From: Variovorax paradoxus
GTDB lineage: Bacteria; Pseudomonadota; Gammaproteobacteria; Burkholderiales; Burkholderiaceae_C
Assembly (NCBI RefSeq): GCF_009755665.1
Contig: NZ_CP046622.1
Location: 1-64,000, forward strand
Direction: 5' to 3'
Length of the DNA stretch: 64,000 nt
A program made the position numbers and the translations under genes. The notes beneath the pieces are model-generated. The model was not told the origin of the DNA and did not search any database. It was given only the letters and a program-made list of their open reading frames with translations. Of this stretch, positions 12,395-20,559 are shown one piece after another. How positions within the stretch are numbered: the stretch's first letter is position 1; every line of letters begins with the position of its first letter.

Positions 12395-12867
12395 GTAATG
12401 ACCCTCGCTCCAAAAAAGTCCAAGCGATGCGGTCAATCGGAACCATTTCCGGCAACCCATTGCTATGGCACGCCGACTTTTGCGGCAGGCGTGGAGACTA
12501 TTAGCAATGGCCGGATAGCCTGAAGGTATTAGTTCACAAATGCCAGGCTTTAATTAACATTTCGAAGCTTCGGTTTTTCATTGGTGAATTAATTCACGAG
12601 GTGCTCACGCCCGCAGCGCTGCTGCTCGCGCAGCGCCGCAGTATAGGCAGGACCCGATCCAACATGAAGCCGCCACGAGCAAGCTTGGAATAGGCCTCCC
12701 ACATCAGTCATGATCTAGATTGACAAATAGCGCCAGAGCGATTTAGGTCGATATTATTAATAGAATTATTTTTACGTTGTTTAAATTTCTATATCAGAGG
12801 TCCAGAATTTTTACGCAGGAATGAGCAGTGCCCGAAGCTGAAACCGACGTGTGGTCTCATGCCGGTT
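12395..12867. promoter_or_regulatory. AT-rich regulatory gap upstream of the autotransporter
   Basis: This 473-base gap is much more AT-rich than its surroundings, especially 12720-12830. It contains a perfect 14-base palindrome GTGAATTAATTCAC (12584-12597), a second palindrome CGAAGCTTCG (12563-12572) and TTAATTAA-like runs. I see no gene. It probably holds the autotransporter promoter and operator. Confidence 0.5.
12584..12597. promoter_or_regulatory. Perfect 14-base palindrome, candidate operator
   Basis: GTGAATTAATTCAC is its own reverse complement and lies 190 bases upstream of the autotransporter start. A related half (AGTTCAC) occurs nearby at about 12531-12537. This fits a dimeric regulator site; the regulator is unknown. 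Confidence 0.4.
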
Positions 12868-13134
12868 TTACGGAATGCGCATTGCCTGGCGCCGGCCAAT
12901 ACCGCCCTGCAGCATTCGTGCGACCCGCGCCAAGCCGCCGGTTCCGCTGGCGGCTCGCCCAATCAATGCGCCGCCCGCCGCGCCCGCCAGCACCCGGCGC
13001 ACGAACGACCGGCTGCGTCCGGCCGTCAGCAGCAGCAGAACGCCCGCGCCAAGAACCGCGAGGTGCTCGCCCGGAAAGTCCGGTCGCTGCGCGTCCATCT
13101 TCTTGACTGCTTCGATCTTGGATCCGATGTTCAT
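12868..13134 (-). CDS. Small membrane protein, function unknown
   Basis: An 88-residue protein with a soluble N-terminus (MNIGSKIEAVKKMDAQRPDF), a hydrophobic segment around residues 25-37 (LAVLGAGVLLLLT), then a Gly/Ala/Arg-rich stretch that could form a second, weakly hydrophobic segment. The layout is like small envelope proteins with a glycine-zipper pair of helices. AGGAG before the ATG (reading the minus strand, GAAAGGAGCTTCCA) supports the start. I do not recognise the family. It stands alone between the autotransporter promoter region and two plus-strand secreted-protein genes. Confidence 0.6.
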   Translation of the reverse strand: MNIGSKIEAVKKMDAQRPDFPGEHLAVLGAGVLLLLTAGRSRSFVRRVLAGAAGGALIGRAASGTGGLARVARMLQGGIGRRQAMRIP

Positions 13135-13302
13135 TGGAAGCTCCTTTCTGTACGAACTTCTTCATATCAAGCGAGCCGATGCACCGGTGTAGGCGCCGGT
13201 CACATGCAACGTGCCGAATCGGGCGCACGGCGCCGTTTCTCAGGGTTTTCACATAGAGGAAGACCAAAAACCGTCTAGGGGCTCGTCACACAGGCGTCAC
13301 GA

Positions 13303-13319
13303 GCTATTAAAACAATAGC
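13303..13319. repeat. Short palindrome GCTATT-N5-AATAGC
   Basis: Perfect 6-base arms around AAAAC in the gap before the first paralogous secreted protein. Similar palindromes at 14652 and 53024 suggest a dispersed short repeat. Confidence 0.55.
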
Positions 13320-13430
13320 GTTCACCACTTTCGCGAGGATCGTTCCTCGTAAACGCTATATCTAGCCCGACTCTTGCTAAGCAAAATCCTCGACGGATTC
13401 ACGTCACCCATGATCGAGGACATCGAAGCA

Positions 13431-13952
13431 ATGAACCTTTTGCGTCTCCGGCAGCCGATGGCTGCGCTGGTGTTGGGCGGCACAGCAGCATTCTTCGGGG
13501 CGATGACCACATCGGCCCATGCGTTCTCGAACCCGCCCATACAAATGGCGCAAGGCGTCGAATACATGTGCGGGGGCACGAGCAAGGCCGAGGCGTCGTT
13601 CATGCAGATGGTGTCGCCGCGATGGGCGGCAACCATCGAGTTCGGCATCAACGACAGCACGCAGAAGAGCAATTTCCCGGTCCGGGCCGCGGTTCAGGTG
13701 CGCGAAAAGTACACGGGCCGCCCCGTGATGGAAGCGCAGTCGAACGGGCCTTACATGCTCGCCCGGCTCGATCCCGGCGCATACGACGTGAACGTGACGC
13801 TCGGCGGCCTGACGATCACGCAGACGCTGACCGTGATTGCCGGCGTGCCGGCCCGCGCGGTCTTCATGTGGCCTTCGAATTTCGACATGGCCTCGGTGCT
13901 GCCGCCCGCGCCGCAAACGCAGGCGCTCGCGCAGACCTCCGCCGCCCGCTAG
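13431..13952 (+). CDS. Secreted protein with carboxypeptidase-regulatory-like fold, paralog 1
   Basis: Predicted periplasmic or secreted protein of 173 residues with a signal peptide (MNLLRLRQPMAALVLGGTAA, cleaved after SAHA). The mature part begins FSNPPIQMAQGVEYMCGG and carries the block YMLARLDPGAYDVNVTLGG, typical of a small beta-sandwich regulatory domain. It is clearly homologous to the next gene (14080-14565) across its length. The upstream ATG at 13374 would place the signal sequence 19 residues inside the protein; I chose 13431, which follows GAGGA by ten bases. A cysteine in YMCGG is not shared with the paralog. Function unknown. Confidence 0.8.
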   Translation: MNLLRLRQPMAALVLGGTAAFFGAMTTSAHAFSNPPIQMAQGVEYMCGGTSKAEASFMQMVSPRWAATIEFGINDSTQKSNFPVRAAVQVREKYTGRPVMEAQSNGPYMLARLDPGAYDVNVTLGGLTITQTLTVIAGVPARAVFMWPSNFDMASVLPPAPQTQALAQTSAAR

Positions 13953-13963
13953 GCGGGTTTTTT
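13942..13963 (+). terminator. Intrinsic terminator overlapping a stop codon
   Basis: CCGCC / GGCGG arms with a 5-base loop followed by G and six T residues. The TAG stop of the preceding gene lies in the loop and second arm, so translation and termination are tightly placed. Confidence 0.65.
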
Positions 13964-14079
13964 CCCCCGCCTCGTCCGGGGAGACGCCGGTCCTTCCTGT
14001 TAAGCCTTGTCTAAGCCGTGCGCCGCACAGTGGCGCCGTGGCCTTCCGCCACGCACACAAGGAAGAAAGGATTCGGACC

Positions 14080-14565
14080 ATGACCACCCTGATTTCATCT
14101 CGCAGGCGGCCCCTTGCGGCCGCCGCGCTGTGCGGCGCCGTTCTTCTCGCGGCGCTTTCTTCGGCGCATGCGGCCGTCAACCCGCCTATCTACATGACGC
14201 ACGGCGTCGAGTACATGAGCGGGGGCATCGGCAGCGACGAAGCCAAGCTGATGGAAAACGTGGCGCCGCGCTGGCCGGCCACTTTCGAATTCGCCATCAA
14301 GGACCACAAGGGCGCGGAGTTCGCGGCGGACGTCCACGTGACGGTGCGCGACAGCAAGGGCACCGCATTGATCGACAACGTGGTGTCGGGTGGCCCGTTC
14401 ATGGTGGCCCGGCTCGACCCCGGCACTTACGAAGTGGAGGCTCGCTTGCTTGGAAACACGCTCAAGCAAACGCTGCACGTCTTGCCGGGTACGCCCACCA
14501 AGGTGGCATTTGTGTGGCCGGCGGGCACCGACATGGCATCTGCCGGCACGCGCACGGTGCAGTAG
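14080..14565 (+). CDS. Secreted protein with carboxypeptidase-regulatory-like fold, paralog 2
   Basis: A 161-residue exported protein paralogous to the gene at 13431. After the signal peptide (ending LSSAHA) it runs VNPPIYMTHGVEYMSGGIG, then a beta-rich domain with the shared block FMVARLDPGTYEVEARLLGN and the end VAFVWPAGTDMAS. GGAAGAAAGG lies 9-18 bases before the ATG. Tandem duplication followed by divergence is the simplest explanation for the pair. The terminator between them argues for separate transcripts. Its role is unknown; the fold usually binds sugars or proteins at the cell surface. Confidence 0.82.
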   Translation: MTTLISSRRRPLAAAALCGAVLLAALSSAHAAVNPPIYMTHGVEYMSGGIGSDEAKLMENVAPRWPATFEFAIKDHKGAEFAADVHVTVRDSKGTALIDNVVSGGPFMVARLDPGTYEVEARLLGNTLKQTLHVLPGTPTKVAFVWPAGTDMASAGTRTVQ

Positions 14566-14587
14566 AACGCGAGGCGGGTTCTCAGGC

Positions 14588-14617
14588 CCGGCGCCGGAGC
14601 ATGCATTCCGGCGCCGG
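14588..14617. terminator. Long GC-rich hairpin after paralog 2
   Basis: An 11-base perfect stem CCGGCGCCGGA / TCCGGCGCCGG with loop GCATGCAT, 22 bases after the stop codon. There is no U run, so it may be an RNA-stabilising structure or a Rho-assisted end. Confidence 0.45.
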
Positions 14618-14651
14618 TGTCGTCCGCGACGCCTGCTATCCGGGTGAAGCA

Positions 14652-14670
14652 CGCTATAGAAAAAATAGCG
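14652..14670. repeat. Short palindrome CGCTAT-N7-ATAGCG
   Basis: Perfect 6-base arms around AGAAAAA in the gap before the metallophosphoesterase gene. Same form as the palindromes at 13303 and 53024. Confidence 0.55.
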
Positions 14671-14755
14671 CGCCGCGGGTCAGCTGGCGTCTTGAATGCA
14701 CGGCATGCGCCTTGCAGATGTTGCCTCCCGGGCAGTGCCCGTTCCCATTGCCCCA

Positions 14756-15943
14756 ATGCCGATACGTCCCCTGAGCGTCCTGACCGCGCTCCTGCATGTC
14801 TACATCGCGCTGCGCCTGTTGCCCGCGCTGGCCATGCTCACCGCCGCCTGGCCGCTGGCGCTTGTTGCACTCGCGATTTCGGCTTTCACGATTCCGCTGC
14901 CGTTCGTCTCGCGCCGCTCGGAGCGCAACGCTTCGCTGAAGGAAGCGCTCAAATGGACCGGGCTGATCAGCATGGGCTGGTTCTCCTCGATGTTCGTGCT
15001 GACGCTGCTGCGCGACGTGGGGCTATTGCTCACCTGGCTGGCGAGCGCGCTGGCCGGCCTGCAGGTGCCCTGGAGCGCGCTGCTGCCGTGGAGCGCAATG
15101 GCGGTGCCGGTCGTGGCAACGCTGGCCTCCCTGGTGGGTTTTCTCAACGCCCGCCGCACCGCGGCCGTCAAGCGTGTCGAGGTTCCCATTCAAGGGCTGC
15201 CTTCCGCGCTCGAGGGCTTCACGATTGCGCAGCTCAGCGACATCCACGTGGGTCCGACGATCCGGAGCGACTACATCCAGCGCATCGTCGATGCGGTGAA
15301 CCGGCTCGGCGCCGACGCCATCGCGATCACCGGCGACCTGGTGGACGGCACCGTGGCCGAGCTGCGCGAGCACATCGCGCCCCTTGCAGGATTGCGCGCA
15401 CGGCACGGTACTTTCGTGGTGACGGGCAACCACGAGTACTACGCCGGCGCGCATGCATGGATCGATGAGCTGCGCCGCCTCGGGCTGAAGGTGCTGCTCA
15501 ACGAGCACGTGGTGCTGCAGACGCGCAATGTGCGCGGCGCGCAGAACGACGAAGAACTCTTCGAGAGCCAGCTGGTGCTGGCCGGCGTGACCGACTTCAC
15601 CGCCGGCCATTTCGATCCCGCGCACCAGAGCGATCCGCATCTTGCGCTGCACGACGCGCCGCCGCTGGTGCACACGCGCGTGCTGCTTGCCCACCAGCCG
15701 CGCAGCGCGCCGCTCGCGGCACGGGCCGGCTACCAGCTGCAGCTGTCGGGCCACACGCATGGCGGGCAGTTCTTTCCCTGGAACCTGTTCGTGCCGATGC
15801 AGCAGCCCTTCACCGCGGGCTTGCACCGGCTGCACGACATGTGGGTCTACGTGAGCCGGGGCACCGGCTATTGGGGGCCGCCCAAGCGCTTTGGCGCGCC
15901 TTCCGAAATCACGCTGGTCACGCTGGTGCCGGCGCGCGGCTGA
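14756..15943 (+). CDS. Membrane-anchored metallophosphoesterase
   Basis: Predicted calcineurin-like phosphoesterase of 395 residues. The first 130 residues hold about four membrane helices; the catalytic domain follows. Metal-binding motifs appear in order: D162-x-H164 in QLSDIHVG, TGDLVDG, GNHE (224-227), and the late SGHTHGGQ. This matches YaeI/YkuE-type phosphodiesterases, some of which cleave UDP-glucosamine lipids or act on phospholipids, with the active site facing the cytoplasm or periplasm depending on topology. The substrate is unknown. I start at 14756 (MPIRPLSV) rather than 14696 because the hydrophobic region follows directly. Confidence 0.87.
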   Translation: MPIRPLSVLTALLHVYIALRLLPALAMLTAAWPLALVALAISAFTIPLPFVSRRSERNASLKEALKWTGLISMGWFSSMFVLTLLRDVGLLLTWLASALAGLQVPWSALLPWSAMAVPVVATLASLVGFLNARRTAAVKRVEVPIQGLPSALEGFTIAQLSDIHVGPTIRSDYIQRIVDAVNRLGADAIAITGDLVDGTVAELREHIAPLAGLRARHGTFVVTGNHEYYAGAHAWIDELRRLGLKVLLNEHVVLQTRNVRGAQNDEELFESQLVLAGVTDFTAGHFDPAHQSDPHLALHDAPPLVHTRVLLAHQPRSAPLAARAGYQLQLSGHTHGGQFFPWNLFVPMQQPFTAGLHRLHDMWVYVSRGTGYWGPPKRFGAPSEITLVTLVPARG

Positions 15944-15955
15944 CGCTTTTGCCGG

Positions 15956-16453
15956 TCAGGCGCGCAGCTCGGCCAGGCGCCGGGCGTTGGAGGTGGCCGC
16001 TGCGTGAATCGGCTTGAGTCCCTCGCGGGCAATGCGGACCGCCGTGCCGGAGAGTTGCCCGGTGGTGCTGACTGCCCGCGTGGTGGCCTTGACGAATGCG
16101 TCGCCCCGCACCGCCGCCTGAGCCGGCGTGATGCTGCCGGCCATCGAAAGAAAAGCGCCTGCGCTCAGAAGCCATTGCTGCAGCACGCGGCTCGTGAGCG
16201 ACACATGGCTGCTGTGCCATTGGCGGGCCATGGCAGCGCCCGCCTCACCCGCAGCGGCGAGTTTTTCATCGCCCATGAGCTGGAACTCCGCAAGATCGGC
16301 CGGGCTAGGCGTGAGCCCCGCCTTGACCATGCGCTCAGTGCGCATGTGAATCACCGAGCCGGAAGACAGCAGCATTTCCTGGGTCTTCAGGGCCACGTCG
16401 GCCCACAGCATCAGCGGGCTGGCCAAACGGGCAGCAGAGGTAAGGGACGACAT
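15956..16453 (-). CDS. Polyhydroxyalkanoate granule-associated phasin
   Basis: Predicted phasin of 165 residues that would coat polyhydroxyalkanoate storage granules in the cytoplasm. The block SPLMLWADVALKTQEMLLSS near the N-terminus followed by mostly helical sequence is the pattern of the short PHA-granule proteins found across Burkholderiales. The longer reading frame from 16639 has a basic, low-quality N-terminus; the ATG at 16453 gives the expected MSSLTSAARLA start. It is divergent from pagL, with about 200 bases of AT-richer sequence between them. PHA synthase genes are not in this window. Confidence 0.72.
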   Translation of the reverse strand: MSSLTSAARLASPLMLWADVALKTQEMLLSSGSVIHMRTERMVKAGLTPSPADLAEFQLMGDEKLAAAGEAGAAMARQWHSSHVSLTSRVLQQWLLSAGAFLSMAGSITPAQAAVRGDAFVKATTRAVSTTGQLSGTAVRIAREGLKPIHAAATSNARRLAELRA

Positions 16454-16659
16454 GGGGCGGGGGCCGATCGATGAGGATGAATGGACATCACTATAGGCCT
16501 CCGGACGCCTGAATTGCTGCACTGCAACAAAAACAACTCTGCAGGAATGTTGAACAAGTCCTACCTTTTGACATGGCAATAGCCTCGGGCGACGGCGCGG
16601 AACGGGACGGAAAGTAATTATTTCCTTCCTTTCCATCATTTGCTTTCAAAACCCACATC

Positions 16660-17235
16660 ATGAAAGTACAACCGTCCGCGTCCCTCGGGGCTGCCGTGTT
16701 CGCAGGCATTCTTTGCCTGCTGGGCACCGAGGCTCATGCGTTCGAAGACAGCGCACGCGGCATCTATTTCGAGGGCGGCCGTGCTCCGCATGGCGACAAG
16801 GGGGCCACCAATTCAGCCACCGTGGGCGTCACGCTGCCCTGGTCATTGCGCCAGCCGGTGCACGAAGGCGCGCTGACCTCCTATTGGGACCTGTTCATCA
16901 GCCAGTGGCATGCGCCGGCGTTTGGCGACGGCTCGCGCAACTACGCGCAGATTGGCGCCATCTACACCTGGCGCTACCGCTTCGGCGCCGGCAGCTCCCC
17001 CTGGTTTGCCGAGGGCGGCGTGGGCGCCACGGTGATGGACCACCTCTACAAGACGCCGGACCGCACCTTCAGCACCGCGTTCCAGTTCACCGAGGTGCTC
17101 GGCGTGGGACGCAGCTTTGGCGAGAACGGCCGGCATGAACTCACGCTGCGCCTGCAGCACTTTTCGAACGCCGGCATCAAGAAGCCGAACCCCGGCGAAA
17201 ACTTTGTCCGGCTCCGCTACACCTATCGCTTCTAG
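16660..17235 (+). CDS. pagL: Lipid A 3-O-deacylase PagL (acyloxyacyl hydrolase)
   Basis: Outer-membrane beta-barrel enzyme that removes the 3-position acyl chain from lipid A. The 191-residue protein has a signal peptide ending EAHA and a barrel-like alternating pattern ending YTYRF with a terminal aromatic. The catalytic residues are visible as H167-x-S169 in LQHFSNAG and E180 in NPGEN, matching the His-Ser-Glu triad of PagL. Length agrees with the family. It stands alone, converging with ybhN 17 bases later. It is likely to tune the membrane and immune properties of the lipopolysaccharide. Confidence 0.9.
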   Translation: MKVQPSASLGAAVFAGILCLLGTEAHAFEDSARGIYFEGGRAPHGDKGATNSATVGVTLPWSLRQPVHEGALTSYWDLFISQWHAPAFGDGSRNYAQIGAIYTWRYRFGAGSSPWFAEGGVGATVMDHLYKTPDRTFSTAFQFTEVLGVGRSFGENGRHELTLRLQHFSNAGIKKPNPGENFVRLRYTYRF

Positions 17236-17252
17236 AAGAAAAACAAGAACGC

Positions 17253-18209
17253 TCAGCGCGCGGTCGTGCGCAGGCGCCGAGTGCGCAGTTCGGTCACAAA
17301 GTAGGCCACCGTGGCCACCGCCAGCGGCAAGAGGTAATAAAGCCCCCGATAAACGAGCAGCACACCCAGCAGCTTGCCTTGCGGCACCTGGTGCGAGAGC
17401 AGGGCGATGAACACCGCTTCCAGCACGCCAAGGCCCGCCGGCACGTGCGTAACCACGCCCGCCACCGCAGCCACCAGCAGCACCGCAAGCACCTGGTGGT
17501 AAGCCACTTGGCCCTGCAGCAGGACCCAGATCACGCCGCCGATGAGCGACCAGTTCAGGCACGACATGGCCAGTTGCAGCAGCGCCATGCGCAGCTTCGG
17601 CACCTTGAACAGATAGCGGTGTATGCGAAAGACGCGCCCGCTGGCCACCGCGCACAGCACCAGATAGGCCGCCGCCAGCAACAACAGCACCGCGCCAAGA
17701 ATGCGCAGGCCGCCGTTGTCGATCTTCCATTCGTCCGGCAACACCATCGGCCAGAAGCAGAAGGCCGCGCCCGCCACCACCAGGTAGCCCAACCAGTTGG
17801 TCAGCATGCTGAAGCCGAGCACGCGCGTGATGGTGTCGTTGGAAAGACCAAGGCGTGAATAAAGCCGGTAGCGAAACGCCACGCCGCCCACCAGCGAACC
17901 CAGGTTCAGGTTGAAGGCATAGCTGATGAAGGTCACCCCCATCACGCTCGCTGCGCGCAGCCGGTGGCGGGTGAGATACCGCCCCAGCAGGTCGTACGTG
18001 CTGTAGATGGCAAAACTGCCGGCGGCCAGCGCGCCCGCCAGCAGCAGCGTTGAAGCAGGCAACGCACGCATGGCGTCTAACACTTCTTGCCAATCGATCG
18101 CGCGCGCCTGGTTGATCAGCAGCCATGCAATGAGGCCGAAGAAGCCCCACACGGCGATGCGGCGCACCCAGGGCCACCAGGGGCGGTGCGCGAGGCTCAT
18201 GGTGCTCAT
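17253..18209 (-). CDS. ybhN: YbhN/UPF0104 family membrane protein (lysylphosphatidylglycerol synthase TM-like)
   Basis: Predicted inner-membrane protein of 318 residues with about eight membrane helices of the LPG synthase/flippase-like family, without the cytosolic aminoacyl-transferase domain. The conserved GSLVGGVAFRYRLYSRLGLS and VTHVPAGLGVLEAVF blocks are present. It is the last gene of a ybhP-clsB-ybhN order, the same grouping as in E. coli, which suggests a role in handling phospholipids made by ClsB. The start at 18209 (MSTMSLAHRPW) lies 55 bases after clsB; an in-frame ATG at 18335 overlaps clsB and adds an unlikely basic leader. Confidence 0.85.
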   Translation of the reverse strand: MSTMSLAHRPWWPWVRRIAVWGFFGLIAWLLINQARAIDWQEVLDAMRALPASTLLLAGALAAGSFAIYSTYDLLGRYLTRHRLRAASVMGVTFISYAFNLNLGSLVGGVAFRYRLYSRLGLSNDTITRVLGFSMLTNWLGYLVVAGAAFCFWPMVLPDEWKIDNGGLRILGAVLLLLAAAYLVLCAVASGRVFRIHRYLFKVPKLRMALLQLAMSCLNWSLIGGVIWVLLQGQVAYHQVLAVLLVAAVAGVVTHVPAGLGVLEAVFIALLSHQVPQGKLLGVLLVYRGLYYLLPLAVATVAYFVTELRTRRLRTTAR

Positions 18210-18264
18210 TGAAAAACCGCCGCGCAGTCGGCAGCCTTGTTCGCCCGATGAACAGCCCGCCGGG

Positions 18265-19548
18265 TCATGCCGCTTCCGTCGTCTGGGTGGCACCGTTATC
18301 GCCGGTCTTCTCGCGCTGGTCGCGCTTTTCGGCAAGATCGGTGGCTTGGGCCAGCGTGAGGCGCGGCACCTGGCGCGGCAACCTGCCCAGCCACGAGGGA
18401 TACCAGCGCAAGAAGTGGAAGATGAAGAAGCTGCGCACCAGCCGCCAGCCGCTCCACTCGCTCGCCAGATCGTCCTCGCGAATCAGCTTGCAACTCTCGC
18501 GCATGAGCGTGTCCATGCGTTGCCACAGCAATTCGTTGAACGCCTTGTCGCGCGCAATCACGTTGGCTTCCAGGTTGAGCGAGAGGCTCAGCGGATCGAG
18601 GTTGCTCGAACCCACGGTGCTCCAGTCGTCGTCGATCAGCGCGATCTTCGCGTGCAGCGGCCGGTCGCAATATTCGAAGATGCGCACGCCCGCATGCAGC
18701 AGGTGGTGATAGAGCATGCTCGCGGCAGTCTTGACGATCGGCATGTCGGGCTCGCCCTGGAGGATGAGCCGCACATCCACACCACGGCGCGCGGCGCGGC
18801 GCAACTCCTTGATAAGCCGGTAGCCCGGAAAGAAATACGCATTGGCAATCACGATGCGCCGGCGCGCGGCCCGAATGGCAGCCAGGTACTGGCGCTCGAT
18901 GTCGTTGGTGTGGCGGCGGTTGTCGCGCGTAACGAACATCGCCTTCACTTCGCCCACGTGCTCCCGCGCCACCGGCGGTGCCTGCTTGAGGCGGCGGCGA
19001 AACCAGCGCGGCCCCTTGTCGCCGAGCGCAATGGCACGCAGCACGAATTGATGGATCTGCGCCACGATCGGCCCGCGGAGCTCGACCGAGTAGTCCTGCT
19101 TGGCCTTGGGGCCGAAGTCGAGCAGATGGTCGGCCGAATAGTTGATGCCGCCGACAAACGCCAGCTCACCGTCGACCACCACGATCTTGCGATGCATGCG
19201 GCGAAACACGTTGAGCCGCTGGCCCAGGATGCGCTTGCCCGGATCGAACACCCGCATCTTCACGCCGACCGAGCTCAGCCCCTCGATGAACTCGCGCGAA
19301 AGATCCGGCGAGCCGAAGCCGTCGACCAGCACGTCGACCTTCACGCCGCGCTGGGCCGCCGCGCGCATGGCGGCATGCAGCGCCATGCCGACCTTGTCCT
19401 CGAAGAGGATGAAGGTTTCGATGATCACCTCGCGCTTGGCCTGGCGAATGGCGTCGAACACGCGCGGAAAGAACTCCTCGCCATTCTCCAGCAATGAAAT
19501 GCTGTTGCCACCGACCCAGCGGGCTCTCTGGTCCATGTCGGCCACCAT
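18265..19548 (-). CDS. clsB: Cardiolipin synthase B
   Basis: Phospholipase D-superfamily enzyme that makes cardiolipin at the inner membrane. The 427-residue protein carries two HKD motifs: H119-x-K121-(x4)-D126 in HRKIVVVDGELAFVGG and H299-x-K301-(x4)-D306 in HAKIALIDDDWSTVGSSN. There are no N-terminal membrane helices, as in ClsB rather than ClsA. The start MVADMDQRARWVGG lies two bases after the ybhP stop; an in-frame upstream ATG at 19944 is only a shadow inside ybhP. Tight spacing indicates translational coupling with ybhP. Confidence 0.93.
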   Translation of the reverse strand: MVADMDQRARWVGGNSISLLENGEEFFPRVFDAIRQAKREVIIETFILFEDKVGMALHAAMRAAAQRGVKVDVLVDGFGSPDLSREFIEGLSSVGVKMRVFDPGKRILGQRLNVFRRMHRKIVVVDGELAFVGGINYSADHLLDFGPKAKQDYSVELRGPIVAQIHQFVLRAIALGDKGPRWFRRRLKQAPPVAREHVGEVKAMFVTRDNRRHTNDIERQYLAAIRAARRRIVIANAYFFPGYRLIKELRRAARRGVDVRLILQGEPDMPIVKTAASMLYHHLLHAGVRIFEYCDRPLHAKIALIDDDWSTVGSSNLDPLSLSLNLEANVIARDKAFNELLWQRMDTLMRESCKLIREDDLASEWSGWRLVRSFFIFHFLRWYPSWLGRLPRQVPRLTLAQATDLAEKRDQREKTGDNGATQTTEAA

Positions 19549-19550
19549 CT

Positions 19551-20333
19551 TCAAAGGTCGATGTTCGCCACCAGCGGCGCATGGTCCGATAGGTGCGACC
19601 AGGGCTTGCGCGGCAGCACCACCGGCGCATGAACGCCCGCGTTGCGAACATAGATGCGGTCGAGCGACAGCAGCGGAAAGCGCGATGGAAAAGTCTTGGC
19701 AGCCGAGCCGTTCGCATGAACGAACACCTCGCGCAGGTCGGCGCCTTCTTCCAGCACACGATGCGCACGGCCGCGCCAGTCGTTGAAGTCGCCCGCCACG
19801 ATCAGCGGCGCATCGGCGGGCACTTCGTCGCGCACGATATGGCACAGCAGCTCCAGCTGCTGCTGCCGGTGCGCCTCCGCCAAGCCCAGGTGGGCGCAGA
19901 TCGCATGCACGTCGATGGGCCGGCCGGGCAGCCGCAGAACGCAATGCAGCAGGCCGCGCTTTTCAGGGCCCGCCACCGATACGTCGTGGTTGCGGTAATG
20001 CACGATCGGAAACTTGGACAGCACCGCGTTGCCGTGGTGCCCGCGCGGGTACACGGCATTGCGCCCGTAGGCGAACTGCGGCCACATGGTGTCGGCCAGG
20101 AATTCGTAGTGCGGCGCCTCGGGCCAGTTGTTCACCTTGCGCGAGTGGCGCGAATGGGTGCCGAGCACTTCCTGCAGAAACACCACGTCGGCACCCACCG
20201 TGCGCACCGCATCCCGCAGTTCCGGAAGGATGAACTTGCGGTTGAGTGCGGTGAAGCCCTTGTGGGTGTTCACGGTCATCACCTTGAGCGAGGTCGGCGC
20301 GGCGGCAGCGAGTGGAATCGGGGAGGAAGACAT
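19551..20333 (-). CDS. ybhP: Endonuclease/exonuclease/phosphatase family protein YbhP
   Basis: A 260-residue predicted phosphodiesterase or phosphatase of the EEP fold. Motifs: [11 protein letters not shown] at the first strand, FLQEVLG with the metal-binding Glu, GDFNDW, and the C-terminal [11 protein letters not shown] with catalytic Asp-His. The family member YbhP sits directly before cardiolipin synthase B in E. coli as it does here, suggesting it acts on a lipid or nucleotide intermediate in that pathway. The biochemical substrate is unknown. It is the first gene of the three-gene minus-strand operon. Confidence 0.88.
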   Translation of the reverse strand: MSSSPIPLAAAAPTSLKVMTVNTHKGFTALNRKFILPELRDAVRTVGADVVFLQEVLGTHSRHSRKVNNWPEAPHYEFLADTMWPQFAYGRNAVYPRGHHGNAVLSKFPIVHYRNHDVSVAGPEKRGLLHCVLRLPGRPIDVHAICAHLGLAEAHRQQQLELLCHIVRDEVPADAPLIVAGDFNDWRGRAHRVLEEGADLREVFVHANGSAAKTFPSRFPLLSLDRIYVRNAGVHAPVVLPRKPWSHLSDHAPLVANIDL

Positions 20334-20367
20334 CGGTTCTGCGGTTGTACGTTGCCGCGCCGGTCAC

Positions 20368-20441
20368 GCCTGTAGGAACGCGCCACCTTCTTGCCGCCTT
20401 TGCTTCCGGCCTTCGCGACAGGGGGGCCGGCTCCTACAGGC
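20368..20441. repeat. REP-like inverted repeat
   Basis: GCCTGTAGGA at 20368-20377 and its reverse complement TCCTACAGGC at 20432-20441 flank a GC-rich 54-base core. A partial third copy (CCTCCTACGG) follows at about 20479-20488. The TGTAGGA(G)C word resembles the conserved head of REP elements in other proteobacteria. It fills the divergent gap between ybhP and the next gene. Confidence 0.5.
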
Positions 20442-20559
20442 AGGCCTGCCGCACCCCGACACAGACGCCATGGCGGGCCTCCTACGGTGAATTCGGGGCC
20501 GGAAGCCGGTCCGTCTTTCCACTTCGTTCATCCGTCGAGACAAGCAAAGGAACAACATC

